From Glebionis coronaria (Eukaryota > Streptophyta > Magnoliopsida > Asterales > Asteraceae): 64,000 bases of DNA. Below are positions 24,632 to 35,566 of this stretch, piece after piece. The translations under genes were made by a program, and so were the position numbers. Numbering within the stretch: position 1 is the first letter of the stretch; each line of letters opens with the position of its first letter. The DNA lies in assembly GCA_025667525.1 (NCBI GenBank), contig CM046877.1, forward strand, positions 33,872,255-33,936,254, given 5' to 3'. The notes beneath the pieces were generated by a model, which ran no database searches, was not told the DNA's origin, and was given only the letters and a program-made list of their open reading frames with translations.

Positions 24632-25270
24632 ACCATCATAGTAATTTAGTGTGAATCTTATTAAAGTAATTCATCATATATTATTATTAATTAATACATA
24701 TTTTACGAGTAATTTATAAATTGTTTTTATTTAGCTCCATGGAAGATTAAAGTAGTTACCCATCTTTATTTAATGTAGTTACCGATCTTTATATTTTAGT
24801 ATAAAATCAATATGCAAAATGAGATAAGTTGTTTTGCATTTTTATTTTTTATTATATATTAAAATAAATATTCAATTTTTATTTGTTTTTAATATAATAG
24901 TGGGAACTAATTTAAAATTAAAAGATATATATGAAATTATTATTCTTGCAAATGTCTAAAGGTTGTACAAAATGACGAAGACGCTAAAATTATAAATATA
25001 ACTAATAATTGATTTATCATTAGCCATATTTTACTAGTGATAAAATTATAAAATATTAAAAAATTAAAATATCATTGGTAATATTAGACGAAACCTATGT
25101 TTAAAAAATATCGCTAGTGATAGATAACCAGTTTTTGTTATATTTACAACTTTATTCATTCAATTTTTTTTATATCATTTTTGAACATCCTAACAAAATT
25201 GATTTTTCCCTGTTTTTTTTATTTTAGGTAATAAGGAAAAACTAAAATTGATTTTTTAGTATATAGCAAA
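24632..25270. other. AT-rich spacer, nothing recognised
   Basis: Homopolymer-rich sequence without coding signal. Confidence 0.5.
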
Positions 25271-25295
25271 AGAGTCCGGTTATTAAAGAATCTTG

Positions 25296-26891
25296 TATTT
25301 TGGTGGAAACCAAGGGCTCAATCTGGACCATTCATTTGGGAGGGACCAGATCAAATGATAAAAAACACGGAGGGACTAAAATTGCCAATTTATAAAAAGA
25401 AGACTGAGGGACCAAAACGTAAAATACGTTATAAATCTCACCTACCCTTCATTTCTGTAAAACAAAACACACAGATCTCCATAAACATTCTCTCTCTACA
25501 TCAAACCCTCTCTACAACAAACTCTAACAAAAAATCCATAAATCTACACAAATTAACATTGCAAATCACGAAATAAACACACAAATGGAAGAAATAACCA
25601 TTAAATCAACCGATCCCTGAAAAAAATCGATTAAAAACGAACCGATTCATAAGGCTGATTGGTGATGATAAGGTGTTTGATGAAACGCCTAAAAGAAGAA
25701 TTGAAGTTGAAAGTGCTTTGAAATCTGATGAAGGTAGGTGGTCACAATAGCAACAGCAGATGGGTCACCCTCAGCAGTTCAGACCAACCTCGACTTCCAT
25801 CCCAAATACCAACCCCGCCTTCCATCCCAATACATTGGTTAATTACTAGTGATAAAACAACAAAAATATCACTGATGATAAAATATCACCGGTGATATTA
25901 CACAGTAACGTGATATTTCATTGGTTTATTACTAGTGATACTTCACTAGTGATAAAACAATAAAATATCAACGGTGATATAGTAACGTGATATTTCATTG
26001 GTTTATTACTAGTGATAAAACAATAAAAATATCACCGGTGATAAAATATCACCGATGATATTACACAGTAACGTGATATTTCATTGGTTTATTCCTAGTG
26101 ATACTTCACTAGTGATAAAACAATAAAAATATCACCGGTGATAAATTATCACTGATGATATTACACAGTAACGTGATATTTCATTGGTTTATTACTAGTG
26201 ATACTTCACTAGTGATAAAACAATAAAAATATCACCGGTGATAAAATATCACTGATGATATTACACAGTAACGTGTAGCGGCACTACATCCGGTGAACAT
26301 CCGTCTACCTCACCAACTTTTCTCAACAACTCACGTGCTTCATAAACGTAACTGAAAGAAAAACACTCAAAACCCCTCATTCAATTGAACACCATGTCAG
26401 TTACCCCCTCCTTCTGATACAAAAGATCAATCAACAACACTTCATCATTAACATCTCCATTATCCATCTGGTCGGACGGTTGTGGTGGTTTGATGACGTG
26501 GCAGAGGCATTTGGTAGATGAGGATTACGATGATGATTATAGATGATTATGAGAAGCAAACAAGAGATCTTGAACAAAACAAGTAGAAAATCAATCACTT
26601 TTAGGGCTTTGCTACGGAGGTGATTGTGGTGGTTAGGGTTTCAGGATGGATCTGACGGTGGTGGTCAGTTGAAGAAAATGCGCAGGTGGCCGGTGGTGTG
26701 GTGATGGCGACTGTGTGAAAACACATTTCACTGTGTGAAAAAAAGGAAAGTAAAATGACCGATTAAAAAAAAGTTCTTTTTGTAATTAGACATAAAAATA
26801 GGTTTTGACAAATTAAATCTTAGATTAATCCCCACCCTTAGATCAAAGCTAAATGAAGGGTGGGGATTTGTCCCTTGGTTTCCACCAAAAA
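25296..26891. mobile_element. Foldback element, possibly Mutator-like, with captured-looking sequence
   Basis: The outer arms TTTTGGTGGAAACCAAGGG (left) and its inverse (right, about 26873-26891) pair exactly for 19 bp. I could not identify a target-site duplication, so the superfamily is uncertain. Between the arms lie a pyrimidine-rich leader-like stretch with a short ATG frame (about 25430-25620), a 100-bp tandem repeat (25855-26275), and a G/T-rich minus-strand leader-like stretch (26280-26720). This resembles elements that pick up gene-end sequences. Confidence 0.55.
25855..26275. repeat. Tandem repeat, 100-bp unit
   Basis: CACAGTAACGTG recurs at about 26064, 26164 and 26264, giving an exact 100-bp period. 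A first, more diverged copy is near 25901 and a shortened unit near 25980. Each unit contains several ATCACCGGTGAT and ACTAGTGAT palindromes. Confidence 0.8.
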
Positions 26892-26899
26892 ACAAAGTT

Positions 26900-27400
26900 C
26901 CAAAATAACTTTTCTCATAGGAGTCCAAAAAATAAAAATGCAAAATAACTTTTATTTATGAAAAATCTACTATTTACTACAATGACTTCAACTAATTACA
27001 ATATTTTATAAAAGAACCGTGTGTTTTTTATGTAGCGAAGAGTTATCTTAAAATAAAGTGAGTATTTTTTGTTAATAAATTTAATTATTAGTATAAACTT
27101 TTGATATAGTGATTACTCGGTTTTGATAAAATCGTAAAAATATGAGGTGGATAAAAAAAAAAAAAAAAAAGAATGGAAAGACAACTATTTGGTACAGATT
27201 CACACGTGGATGTGGCTACTATCTGACTGCACCGACAACGCATCACTTTAATGTCACCTGCTGTCACTTTCCGTACAACTCTTTTTAATAATTTATGAAT
27301 TAAATCATTTGATTATTGCTTTTTGTACCAGGTAATTAGGCTGAATTTATCAATCCTGTGTGTGAGCAACCAAATTATGAGCCAAAATTCAAATTCTCAC
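26900..27400. other. AT-rich spacer with poly-A run
   Basis: A run of 18 A lies near 27150. Nothing else is recognised. Confidence 0.5.
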
Positions 27401-27407
27401 GCGTAAC

Positions 27408-27745
27408 TGTGGGTGAACATTTGGATCGTCAGATCGAACTGGACCCAAAAATCAAACCAGACCGACCTAAATCAGATCGAGTAAATTTAGTCTAGTCCTC
27501 GATCCGTGGTTTTAAATCATTTCGGTTTTCGGTTCGATCGATTCGATTCGGTTTGATCTTACAAAAATTCGTTTATTTTGCTTAGTTGGGATCGGATCAG
27601 ATCAGAGATCGGACAAAACCGGACCGGACCGGACTATTTCGATTCGGTCTCGGTTCAAAGTTTTGGACAATCTCGGTCCTCGGTCCGATCTAATTTTAGT
27701 CAGTCCAGTCTGGTCCGGTCTGTATCCGCCGCACATACGCATAAC
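27408..27745. mobile_element. Degraded hAT MITE, GGACC/CCGGA family
   Basis: It opens with GGGTGAACATTTGG and is filled with GGACCGGACCGG and TTCGGTTCG words, like the better-preserved copies at 30141 and 34503. The right end is too decayed to place exactly, and the flanks CGCGTAAC/CGCGTGAG are only a possible target duplication. Confidence 0.45.
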
Positions 27746-29330
27746 CTTGGTGCGCGTGAGTGATCATAAAAAACATAACTTAAGGTGACATGTTCATCTT
27801 TCGTTTATATGGTGTGAGGTGGTCCAGTTTTATTATTTAACAGGATTGTGAGTGTGAGTGAGATATTTTGTGGAGTATTTTTTTTATAAAGTGAGTATTT
27901 AATAAAAGTATTATTTTGATTTGAGAGTGTTTTTTTAGTGTGTTTGATAAGATTAAAATGTAAGTGACGGTGAGGGTGAAAAATAATAGAGAGAAAGTTG
28001 ATATAAGATTGACGCAAAAAGTGTTAAAATGTTTTTTATATGAGTGATAAATTCACCCTTACATTCACTAGTCATGATTTGGCATACCTACTTAAAGGCC
28101 AGTTATTTGGAGAAAAGTATCTATAAATTGGAAATACAACTTTTTATCTTGGTATATATAGTAAAAAAAATTGTATAATGAATAGTAGCTGGGAGTCGTA
28201 GTTATATCTAGTTATGAGATATGATTGTGAAAATAGTTATAATATTTTAGAAAAATGATTGATAAGCCAACTATAATATTTTATTCATCTTAAATTTATT
28301 GTCTAGTCTTTACTTTTAAAGTATTTATTTTACAGTTTTAACATTAATTATTATTAATTTTTGTATTATATAAACTTGATGAAAAATACATAATGAATTG
28401 GATTTTAAATATATTTTTATTTGGTATAAATGAATTGATAAGCTAACTATTATACGGAGTAGTAAATATAATGTATAAAATGAGTATTACGAAAAACAGA
28501 CACCACACCTAAATGCTAACAAACATTAAAATTCACAACGCTTGTTACTCACTGCTCGCCGCTTCCAAACCTCTTCAACAAACACACCATGTATAAGAGT
28601 AAGAGGTATGGTGAAGGTCGAGCTTAGCGTTTTCTATCTCGTCGTTCTTCGTCATAAATTAACCCGCATGTTGGCTGTTTGACTTTTGGTTGACCAATTT
28701 TAACGCCTCCACTAACTAGTAATTTTTTTTTAACGACACTAACTAGTAAATGAATTTTCTCAAAATTTGGTTTGGGTCCGCTATGCAACCTAAAGCATTG
28801 GATACTCTTTCGTGTCATCAAGTGACGTTATGAGAAAAATACCATTACATTATCATTTTTTTCTCATGATATCAGAAAACCCCATAATATTAAAATTACC
28901 CTTCCCTTCATAACACCTGTGAGTACTCTAATTTCAAAATGTGAGGTGCAATATGATGCTCGTGTTATCAAGTGGCGTTTTCAGAAATGACTCAAGCCAT
29001 GACGCAAAATATCGCTCTAAAGCTTTGCACGCGTAATGCACTCTGATAGTGAGAATTAAAGAACCGTGTCTTGGTAGCGTATGCTTGGACCCTTATTGAT
29101 TTTACATATTTAAGAGTTCCAGTTCATTTGTCGACAATGTTATACATGACCCATGCAGAATTGCATATACAATTTCAATTCAAGATATTTGAAAAATAAA
29201 GTCTTATCATGATGATTATGAGGATACATTGTAATTTACACCCATATGATAATAAATTTGGTGTCGGGTCTGCTTTTTTTTTTTTGTTGTTGTTGACTTT
29301 AGGGCTTTACTGATACACTATTAAAGTGTT
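27746..29330. other. Spacer without recognised gene
   Basis: There are several short frames but no domain, splice pattern or repeat end I can support. CGGAGTAGTAAAT near 28455 is a common plant repeat word only. Confidence 0.45.
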
Positions 29331-29338
29331 GTTGTATT

Positions 29339-30015
29339 CAATGTTTTAAAAATTGGGTTAACTCGGCCGATTGAAGTGGTAAAATCGTGAACCGCCTGAG
29401 AGACCGGGTCGAATGTGATCAAGTTTTTATTTGTTTAAAAACCGGATTGAAATATCGGTTTTTCTTTGACCCGGATTGACTCAGTTTGATAAACCTGGTC
29501 GGGTCATAAATTTTTATAAACAAATATTTCAAAAAAAATTTTAAATATTTAAAATTTTAATGATAGGTTAAAATGATAGTAATTAATGTTAGTCAAATTT
29601 AACTTAAAACATTAACTAATATTGTTTATTATGATCTATTACAAACTATAACACCAAAGTAGGACTCTTGTCTCTTCATTTGTACTCTCAATTAGATCTT
29701 TCTTTAAGATCTATATTCAATAAAATCTCAATTTTTGTCAAAAAAAAAAAAAACATAAATTAATTATTTTTCGCATACTTGTAATATAATGTCATAAAAA
29801 TAAAACTAAAACCATAAGTAAAAAATACATATTTTCCATTCATTTAATTGAACGAAAAATAAGTTATAAGATAATTCAATAATACATGTTAAATATAAAA
29901 AAATATACATATATATAAAATCGGGTTGACCCGACGGTTCAACCGGTGAAACCGATTGACCCGTAAATTGGTCACTAGATCGGATAAACTAAAAAAACCG
30001 GGTTTTAAAACATCG
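29339..30015. mobile_element. Non-autonomous hAT element, CAATGTTTTAAAA ends
   Basis: The ends CAATGTTTTAAAA and TTTTAAAACATCG are inverted repeats. GTTGTATT flanks both sides exactly (29331-29338 and 30016-30023), an 8-bp duplication. The sub-terminal sequence is rich in ACCGG/TTGACCCG words, the middle is AT-rich, and there is no coding capacity. Confidence 0.85.
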
Positions 30016-30140
30016 GTTGTATTGACTATTCTGTTCACATTATGCAATGGTAAAAAGTTAGTAAAGTACTAAGTTGGTAAGGATGAAACGGTCAAAATAT
30101 GTAGTTTAATGGCATAAAAAGTCACCTTTTTTGTTGAATG

Positions 30141-30475
30141 TAGGGTTAAGCACGGCAGACACAAAACTGACTCGGATCGGAAAATCGGATCGAACCAAAC
30201 CAGACCGAGTAATTTCGGTCCGGTCCTCGGTCCATGGTTTTGGACGAATTCGGTCATCGGTCTGGTCGGTTCGATCCGGTCCGGTTCGGTCTTATCAAAA
30301 TTACGTCAAATATGTCTAATAGGACCGGACCGGACTGAGGACCGAGGACCGAACCGGATCGGACCAACTCGGACCGGACCGGACTATTTCGGTCCGGGAT
30401 TTCGGACCATTATGGTCTTTGGTCCGATCCAGTCTTAGCCGGTCCAGTCCAGTCCCGGACCAATGCTCAGCCCTA
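30141..30475. mobile_element. Non-autonomous hAT MITE, GGACC/CCGGA family, best copy
   Basis: The ends TAGGGTTAAGCA and TGCTCAGCCCTA are inverted repeats. GTTGAATG flanks both sides exactly (30133-30140 and 30476-30483). The whole interior is degenerate CGGACCGGACCGG and TTCGGTCCGGTC sequence that folds back on itself. Confidence 0.87.
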
Positions 30476-30483
30476 GTTGAATG

Positions 30484-32090
30484 TTACTCCACTTGGGTTA
30501 CTTCAAGTGTATGCTCTTTTGAGTTGACCTTTTAAGTTTTGACTTTTGAGCTCTGTGGACTTATTTTATCTTGTGCTAGAGTCTGAAGATGGAATTTGCT
30601 CCTTTGGTTTTTACAGTTTTTTTTTTCTTATTTACAAGTAACTTTGATCTTAGAAACATACAAAGATAAAACTATGTAAACAAGATAAAATGAACAAGTA
30701 AGTAAACAAGCTAGTCACGAAGCAAAACAAACCTGACGCAACAAGCTAATCACGAAGCGAAAGAAGCTTACATCGGGCATATTTTAGTCGTCTCGCCATG
30801 ACATTTAAAACTCGAGACCGACTCTAATAATTCCTAACATTTTGCTAATTTTAATTTTGTAGAAAAATTGCATTTCTAAAGAGAAGAAAAATAAATCTTT
30901 ACGTATAACATAATTAAAAACCAAGGATTAAATGTATTAAGATAACATTATCTAGCTAACTTTTGACTTAAATTTCAACGAATGTGTCAATGTTGATTCT
31001 TAACGAGATAAGTTGAGAGAAAATGAATAATTAAACTTTTTTAGTGTTTAAAAACTCGAGTTGACTCGACCGGTTGAATCATGACCCGGTTGAGTGACCT
31101 GACTCCGTTTTTTAGTGAAAAACAGAGTTGAATCGTCGATTGAATCATGACCCGATAGCTTAATCGCACGTTTAAAAAACTGATTTTTAAAACATTGCTA
31201 TTTTGACTAGTTTGTTTAATTTATTTTCACCAAACACCGACGCATTGCATACGGGTTGGGTAAGGTGTGACGTTAATTTCTTCGATATTGGTCCACTCGG
31301 TTTAATTTTAAAGAACTGGGTCCATTAATTCGTATACAATATAAACTTCAATCTTATCAACAACTATCAACTATGATATCATATGATACGATTTTCATGT
31401 TGACTTATGAACCATTTGTTTAACATCATCGTTACTAAAGCCAATAATAGTCGTCTTGGGTCCAATCGGTTCGGCCTGACCTACACGACGATGTGAACGA
31501 ACCACATGTATCATGAGTACGTTCTTCGACGTGTTTGTCTGATAACCGAACACGGTCTTACGAAGATCTGCAAATAATATCGTGTCGTTGTACAAAGCCT
31601 CCACTAAAAAAGTATGGTGCAACATATCTTAAACTACTAGAAGCTTACAACCACAAATTCTTGTTGTCCTTATGAGTCGGCTACTAGAACGATTTTACAT
31701 GTGATCATTTGTGGTGTCTTTTTTTATGACCGGTTTAAAAACTGATCCAGTTTTAAAAGAAAAAACGATTTATTCACCTCTAAAGATATATTGAAACATA
31801 CTTTTAGATGCTCTTCAATTTTAGAAGATAATGTGTATATGAAACAAGTGATTTGTTTTGTACCAAAGGATCATTAAGCTTATTAACAAAGACCAAATGC
31901 ACTAAATGAGCCAAGAAACAAGTGCCAAAGTTGGTTGAGCTAGAAGTTGTGATTTCTGCATTCTACTAAGTTCCAAAGGACACCTAAATGTTTAAACTTC
32001 ACCAGCAAAGCACAAGATAATATATAAAAACAACAAGCAAAAAAGATAAAAATATTAGAATTGTAGGCAAAAGCTTTTTTCTTTTTTAAT
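30484..32090. other. Spacer with a decayed CAATGTTTTAAAA-family copy near 31050-31198
   Basis: GTGTTTAAAAACTCGAG... at about 31052 and ...TTTTTAAAACATTG at about 31183 look like the two ends of a short member of the 29339 family, but no duplication is visible. The minus-strand frame at 31395-31625 (76 codons) is not recognised and may be chance. Confidence 0.4.
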
Positions 32091-32094
32091 TTTT

Positions 32095-33330
32095 TATAAT
32101 TAACACTGTTAACTGTAAGCTGTAAGCTGTTAACTTTAAACTGTTAACCGTTAACTGTAAACTGTTAACTGTAAGTTATAAATTATTTATTAAAAACTTG
32201 TTAACATAAATTATAAGCTATATTTTTTTAATAAAAGTGTTTGGTATATTAGTTGTTGACTGTAAAATTAAGATGTAAAATGATTTAAAATGACATGTTT
32301 AAATAAATTATAATATGATTGGAGGAAGTTAAGATTTATGTAGACCCTTAAATTAGTATAGACATATTCAACCAATCATAATCACCCATGTTTTAAAAAG
32401 CCCACTTCCCACCACTTTTTTAAAAATTAAATATCTCACAAACAATAAATCGTCAAACGAAAAAAAATACACCATTACAACGAGAATTAAATCATCTTTT
32501 TTATCGAAGGGCACATGTATACCCTTAAAACACATGTTCACCAAAATTACTAAAAACCTAAGTCAGTCCAATAATTTTTCAATAAGCCACAAAAAAAAAG
32601 CTAATGGGAATCTTTAGTTAAGACCATAAACTTGAACTTGTAATATTAGCCTGTTCAACCGCTATAATGAGCTTATTTTTGCTATATAAGTTTTAAGCTA
32701 TATAAATAAACACCTAAAAGCGTGGATTTTTTGTTTGCTACATATTTTCGACGAACTTTTTTTTTCGATTTTTTTTCTTAAGTCACATATGAGAGAAATC
32801 ATATATGATTCGTGATATGAATCATATATGATTTTCTGAAAATCATATATGTTTCGTGACGAATCATATATGATTCTCTAAGACGTGACTTAAGAAAAAA
32901 AATCAAAAAAAAAGTTCGTCGAAAGTATATGCATGTGCCCCTCGATAGATAGATGATTTAATTCTCGTCGCGATAATATATTTTATTTTACGTAACGATA
33001 AACGGTTTGTGAGATATTTAATATTTAAAGCATGAGTTTCTTGTTATATGATAAAAATTGGTTGTTGTGATTGGTTGATTGAGTCTATGCTAAACTAAGG
33101 GTATATGTTGAACTTTTTCCTGATTGGAGGTATATCAGGAATTTATATCTTTAACAGCTTTTAACAATTTAAAAAGCTTTATGAATTAGCTTTTTATTTA
33201 AAAGTTACTTATTTAAAATAAAAACTAAAAAAATATTGTGCTAAACAGAGTTATTAAATTATTTTTTTAAAAAAAAAGCTAACAGCTCTAAAAAACTTCA
33301 AAACAGCCGTTTACCAAACATAGCTTTTAA
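32095..33330. repeat. AT-rich MITE (outer element) carrying a nested insertion
   Basis: Left part: repeated TTAACTGTAAGCTG words. Right part: AACAGCTTTTAACAATTTAAAAAGC and GTTTACCAAACA. The same sequence order is seen at about 7490-7830 and, inverted, at about 33340-33610. It is interrupted at 32326-33120 by another element. Confidence 0.5.
32326..33120. mobile_element. Foldback Mutator-like MITE nested in another MITE
   Basis: TGATTGGAGG occurs on both sides (32316-32325 and 33121-33130), a 9-10 bp target duplication. The arms contain TTAGTATAGAC...TCAACCAATCA and the inverse TGATTGGTTGATTGAGTC. The core has ATCATATATGATTCGTGACG-type palindromes between TTAAGTCACATATGAGAG and GACGTGACTTAAG. 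It is related to 45745-46425. Confidence 0.75.
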
Positions 33331-33334
33331 GCTT

Positions 33335-33612
33335 TTTATTTTAAACAAGTGACTATTAAATGAAAAGCCGATTCATGAAATTTTTTAAATTGTTAAAAAC
33401 TGTTAAAACTGAAAATTACCGATATATCTTTCAACAATATTATAATATATTTAAATATGTTTTTTTAATCATTTTATATTTTAATATTACAGTAAATAAC
33501 TAATTTATCAAACACTTTTATTGAGAAAACATACATTTTATAATTTATGTTAAAATCTTTATAATTAACAGTTTACAACTTATATTAACAGCTTACAAGA
33601 TACAGGTAATTT
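33335..33612. repeat. Inverted copy of the AT-rich MITE family
   Basis: The minus strand repeats the AACAGTTTTTAACAATTTAAAAAATTTCATGAAT segment and GTTAACAGC-like words found at 7680 and 33170. Ends are approximate. Confidence 0.4.
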
Positions 33613-34494
33613 TACCATTTAAGTTTTTAAACAAAGGCCAATTTGCACAAATGAGACAAAGAGTAAAGTTAAATAGATATGACAAACATTTGAGTTATAG
33701 AATAGAAATTGGGTTAGGAGGCCCAATAGGTTATGATTAACATTTCAAAAGTGCATTTCCAAATTAAAGGTCAAATCAAACTTATTAGAAAAATAAAAGT
33801 CAAAAGAGCAACAAAAGAAATATTATATCAATAAGCTGTTGACTTCTCACATCCATATGGCTTTAAGCTTTAGGAATATGTTAGGATTTGCATTATTTTC
33901 TTGGCTTATAATCATCGGCTTGAACTTATAGCTTATGTTCACATGTCAGTTTGATCAACTTATAAGCCGAAAAAATAGGCTTACAAGTTTGTTTAAAGTT
34001 CAAATAAGTTCATAAGCCGGGAGAATGAGCTAATGCAAAGTTATATGAGAAGCTTTTTAATTAGATGGTTGAGCTTGCTTAAAACATGTGAGACAGATTC
34101 GTGATAAATGCATGCGGACCTAAATGGGTTTTCGAAGGTTTAGGGAAAGCTGATGAATGTTTTTCGTCTAGCAAAATGAACCTGGTTCCGAAATTTTGTG
34201 TCACATAATTACATGTCTTGTTTAGTTGGTTGAGTAATACGTCAAAAGGAACACATGTTTTATTAATTTGTTTGCTATTTTTAATGAAATTATACCCTTT
34301 GATGCATTTATTTTTTCTTCATACTTTAAAAAAAAAATTGCACACTCGGTATAAATTGTAAGCCATTGGTAAGGTCTTTAGTTTTCTCGCAAGAGTTCAA
34401 AAGGTTGAAACCTCGCTAGGTGGTATACAAAGTATTGCGAGAGACGGGTCAAAAATGGTCTCAAGATTAACCCGGTACGCGTGTACATTTAACG
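33613..34494. other. Spacer without recognised gene
   Basis: Scattered TTATAAGC/GCTTATAAG words suggest an old MITE around 33905-34030. No ORF is supported. Confidence 0.45.
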
Positions 34495-34502
34495 CCCTCC
34501 AT

Positions 34503-34662
34503 TAAAGGTGAGCATTTGGACCGGACTGTACGATTTCGGTCCGGGGTTTTGGACCATTTTGGTCTTCAGTCCGGTCGGTTTGGTCCGGTCTTACAAAAAA
34601 CCTTACGGTTATGTCTAATAGGACCAGACCGGACCGAGGACCTGGCCAAATGCTCAACCCTA
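34503..34662. mobile_element. Short hAT MITE, GGACC/CCGGA family
   Basis: The ends TAAAGGTGAGCATTTGG and CCAAATGCTCAACCCTA are inverted repeats with two mismatches. The flanks CCCTCCAT and CCCTCCCT agree at 7 of 8 positions. At 160 bp it is the smallest member in the window. Confidence 0.75.
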
Positions 34663-35566
34663 CCCTCCCTCACATTGTGAACAAGGTGGGTGGAGCCAGA
34701 AACCACCTTTTTACAGCCATGCAGTGCAGTCTTGTATTGACTACTATTTCTGGGTTGCTAAAAAGTCAAACACAGCGTGTATGCATGGTGGCATATACAC
34801 TTTCAGCATGTGAATCACTAATCACCCTTTTGATTCTTTTAGTGCAACTATAGCTCCAAGCATGCTTCATGCAGATATATAAAAAACTCAAGACCACCAG
34901 ATACACATATTTAATGACTCGAATGCAATGACGGCATGGCTGTCACTTTAACCCTACAACAAAAAACTACAAGAGGGCATGTCCTATCAACCTGGCGGCA
35001 AGTCATTAACTCGCCTGCAACATGAGTAGATACTCTGTATAGAGTTTTGCATCTGCATCATATTGCTTTCTAAATCAAACGATTTAACAGACCAAGCTTA
35101 CAATTTTCACGAATATATGCCTCTTAGCTAAGCATTTTGTATGTGTATCTATATCTACGTACATGATGGCATGAGCGGTTTAAGTACAGATCATCTTATA
35201 AAACGTCTAGACTATATTTGTGATTTGAACCACATGTGCCTAAAAGATAACATTATAATACGACAGTACAGCAAATGTATGGGTTGTTAGAACATGATTT
35301 GAGGCATATAAGGTGACGGGCTACACAAGAGTAAGGTCAACACTATAGACCATACCTAATCCTGGCTGGCATCCCCATTAATCCCGAAGCTGAATGTAAA
35401 TGTTTCCGAACAGAAAATATTTTAAAAAATGTAGCTTTGATATAACCTCTTTCATTGAATATGGGAAAACAGAATTTGAATCCACATGGTACTGTGAAAG
35501 AAAATTGTCAAGAAATTGGCGTAACTCAATGATCATACCAGCTTTTGAGTTGTATAAATGTGAAAA

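Noticed and set aside
31395..31625. 76-codon minus-strand frame
   Set aside because: No start context, neighbouring exon or recognisable motif; kept only as a note.
34611..34853. 80-codon plus-strand frame
   Set aside because: It begins inside a hAT MITE and runs into unrelated spacer.
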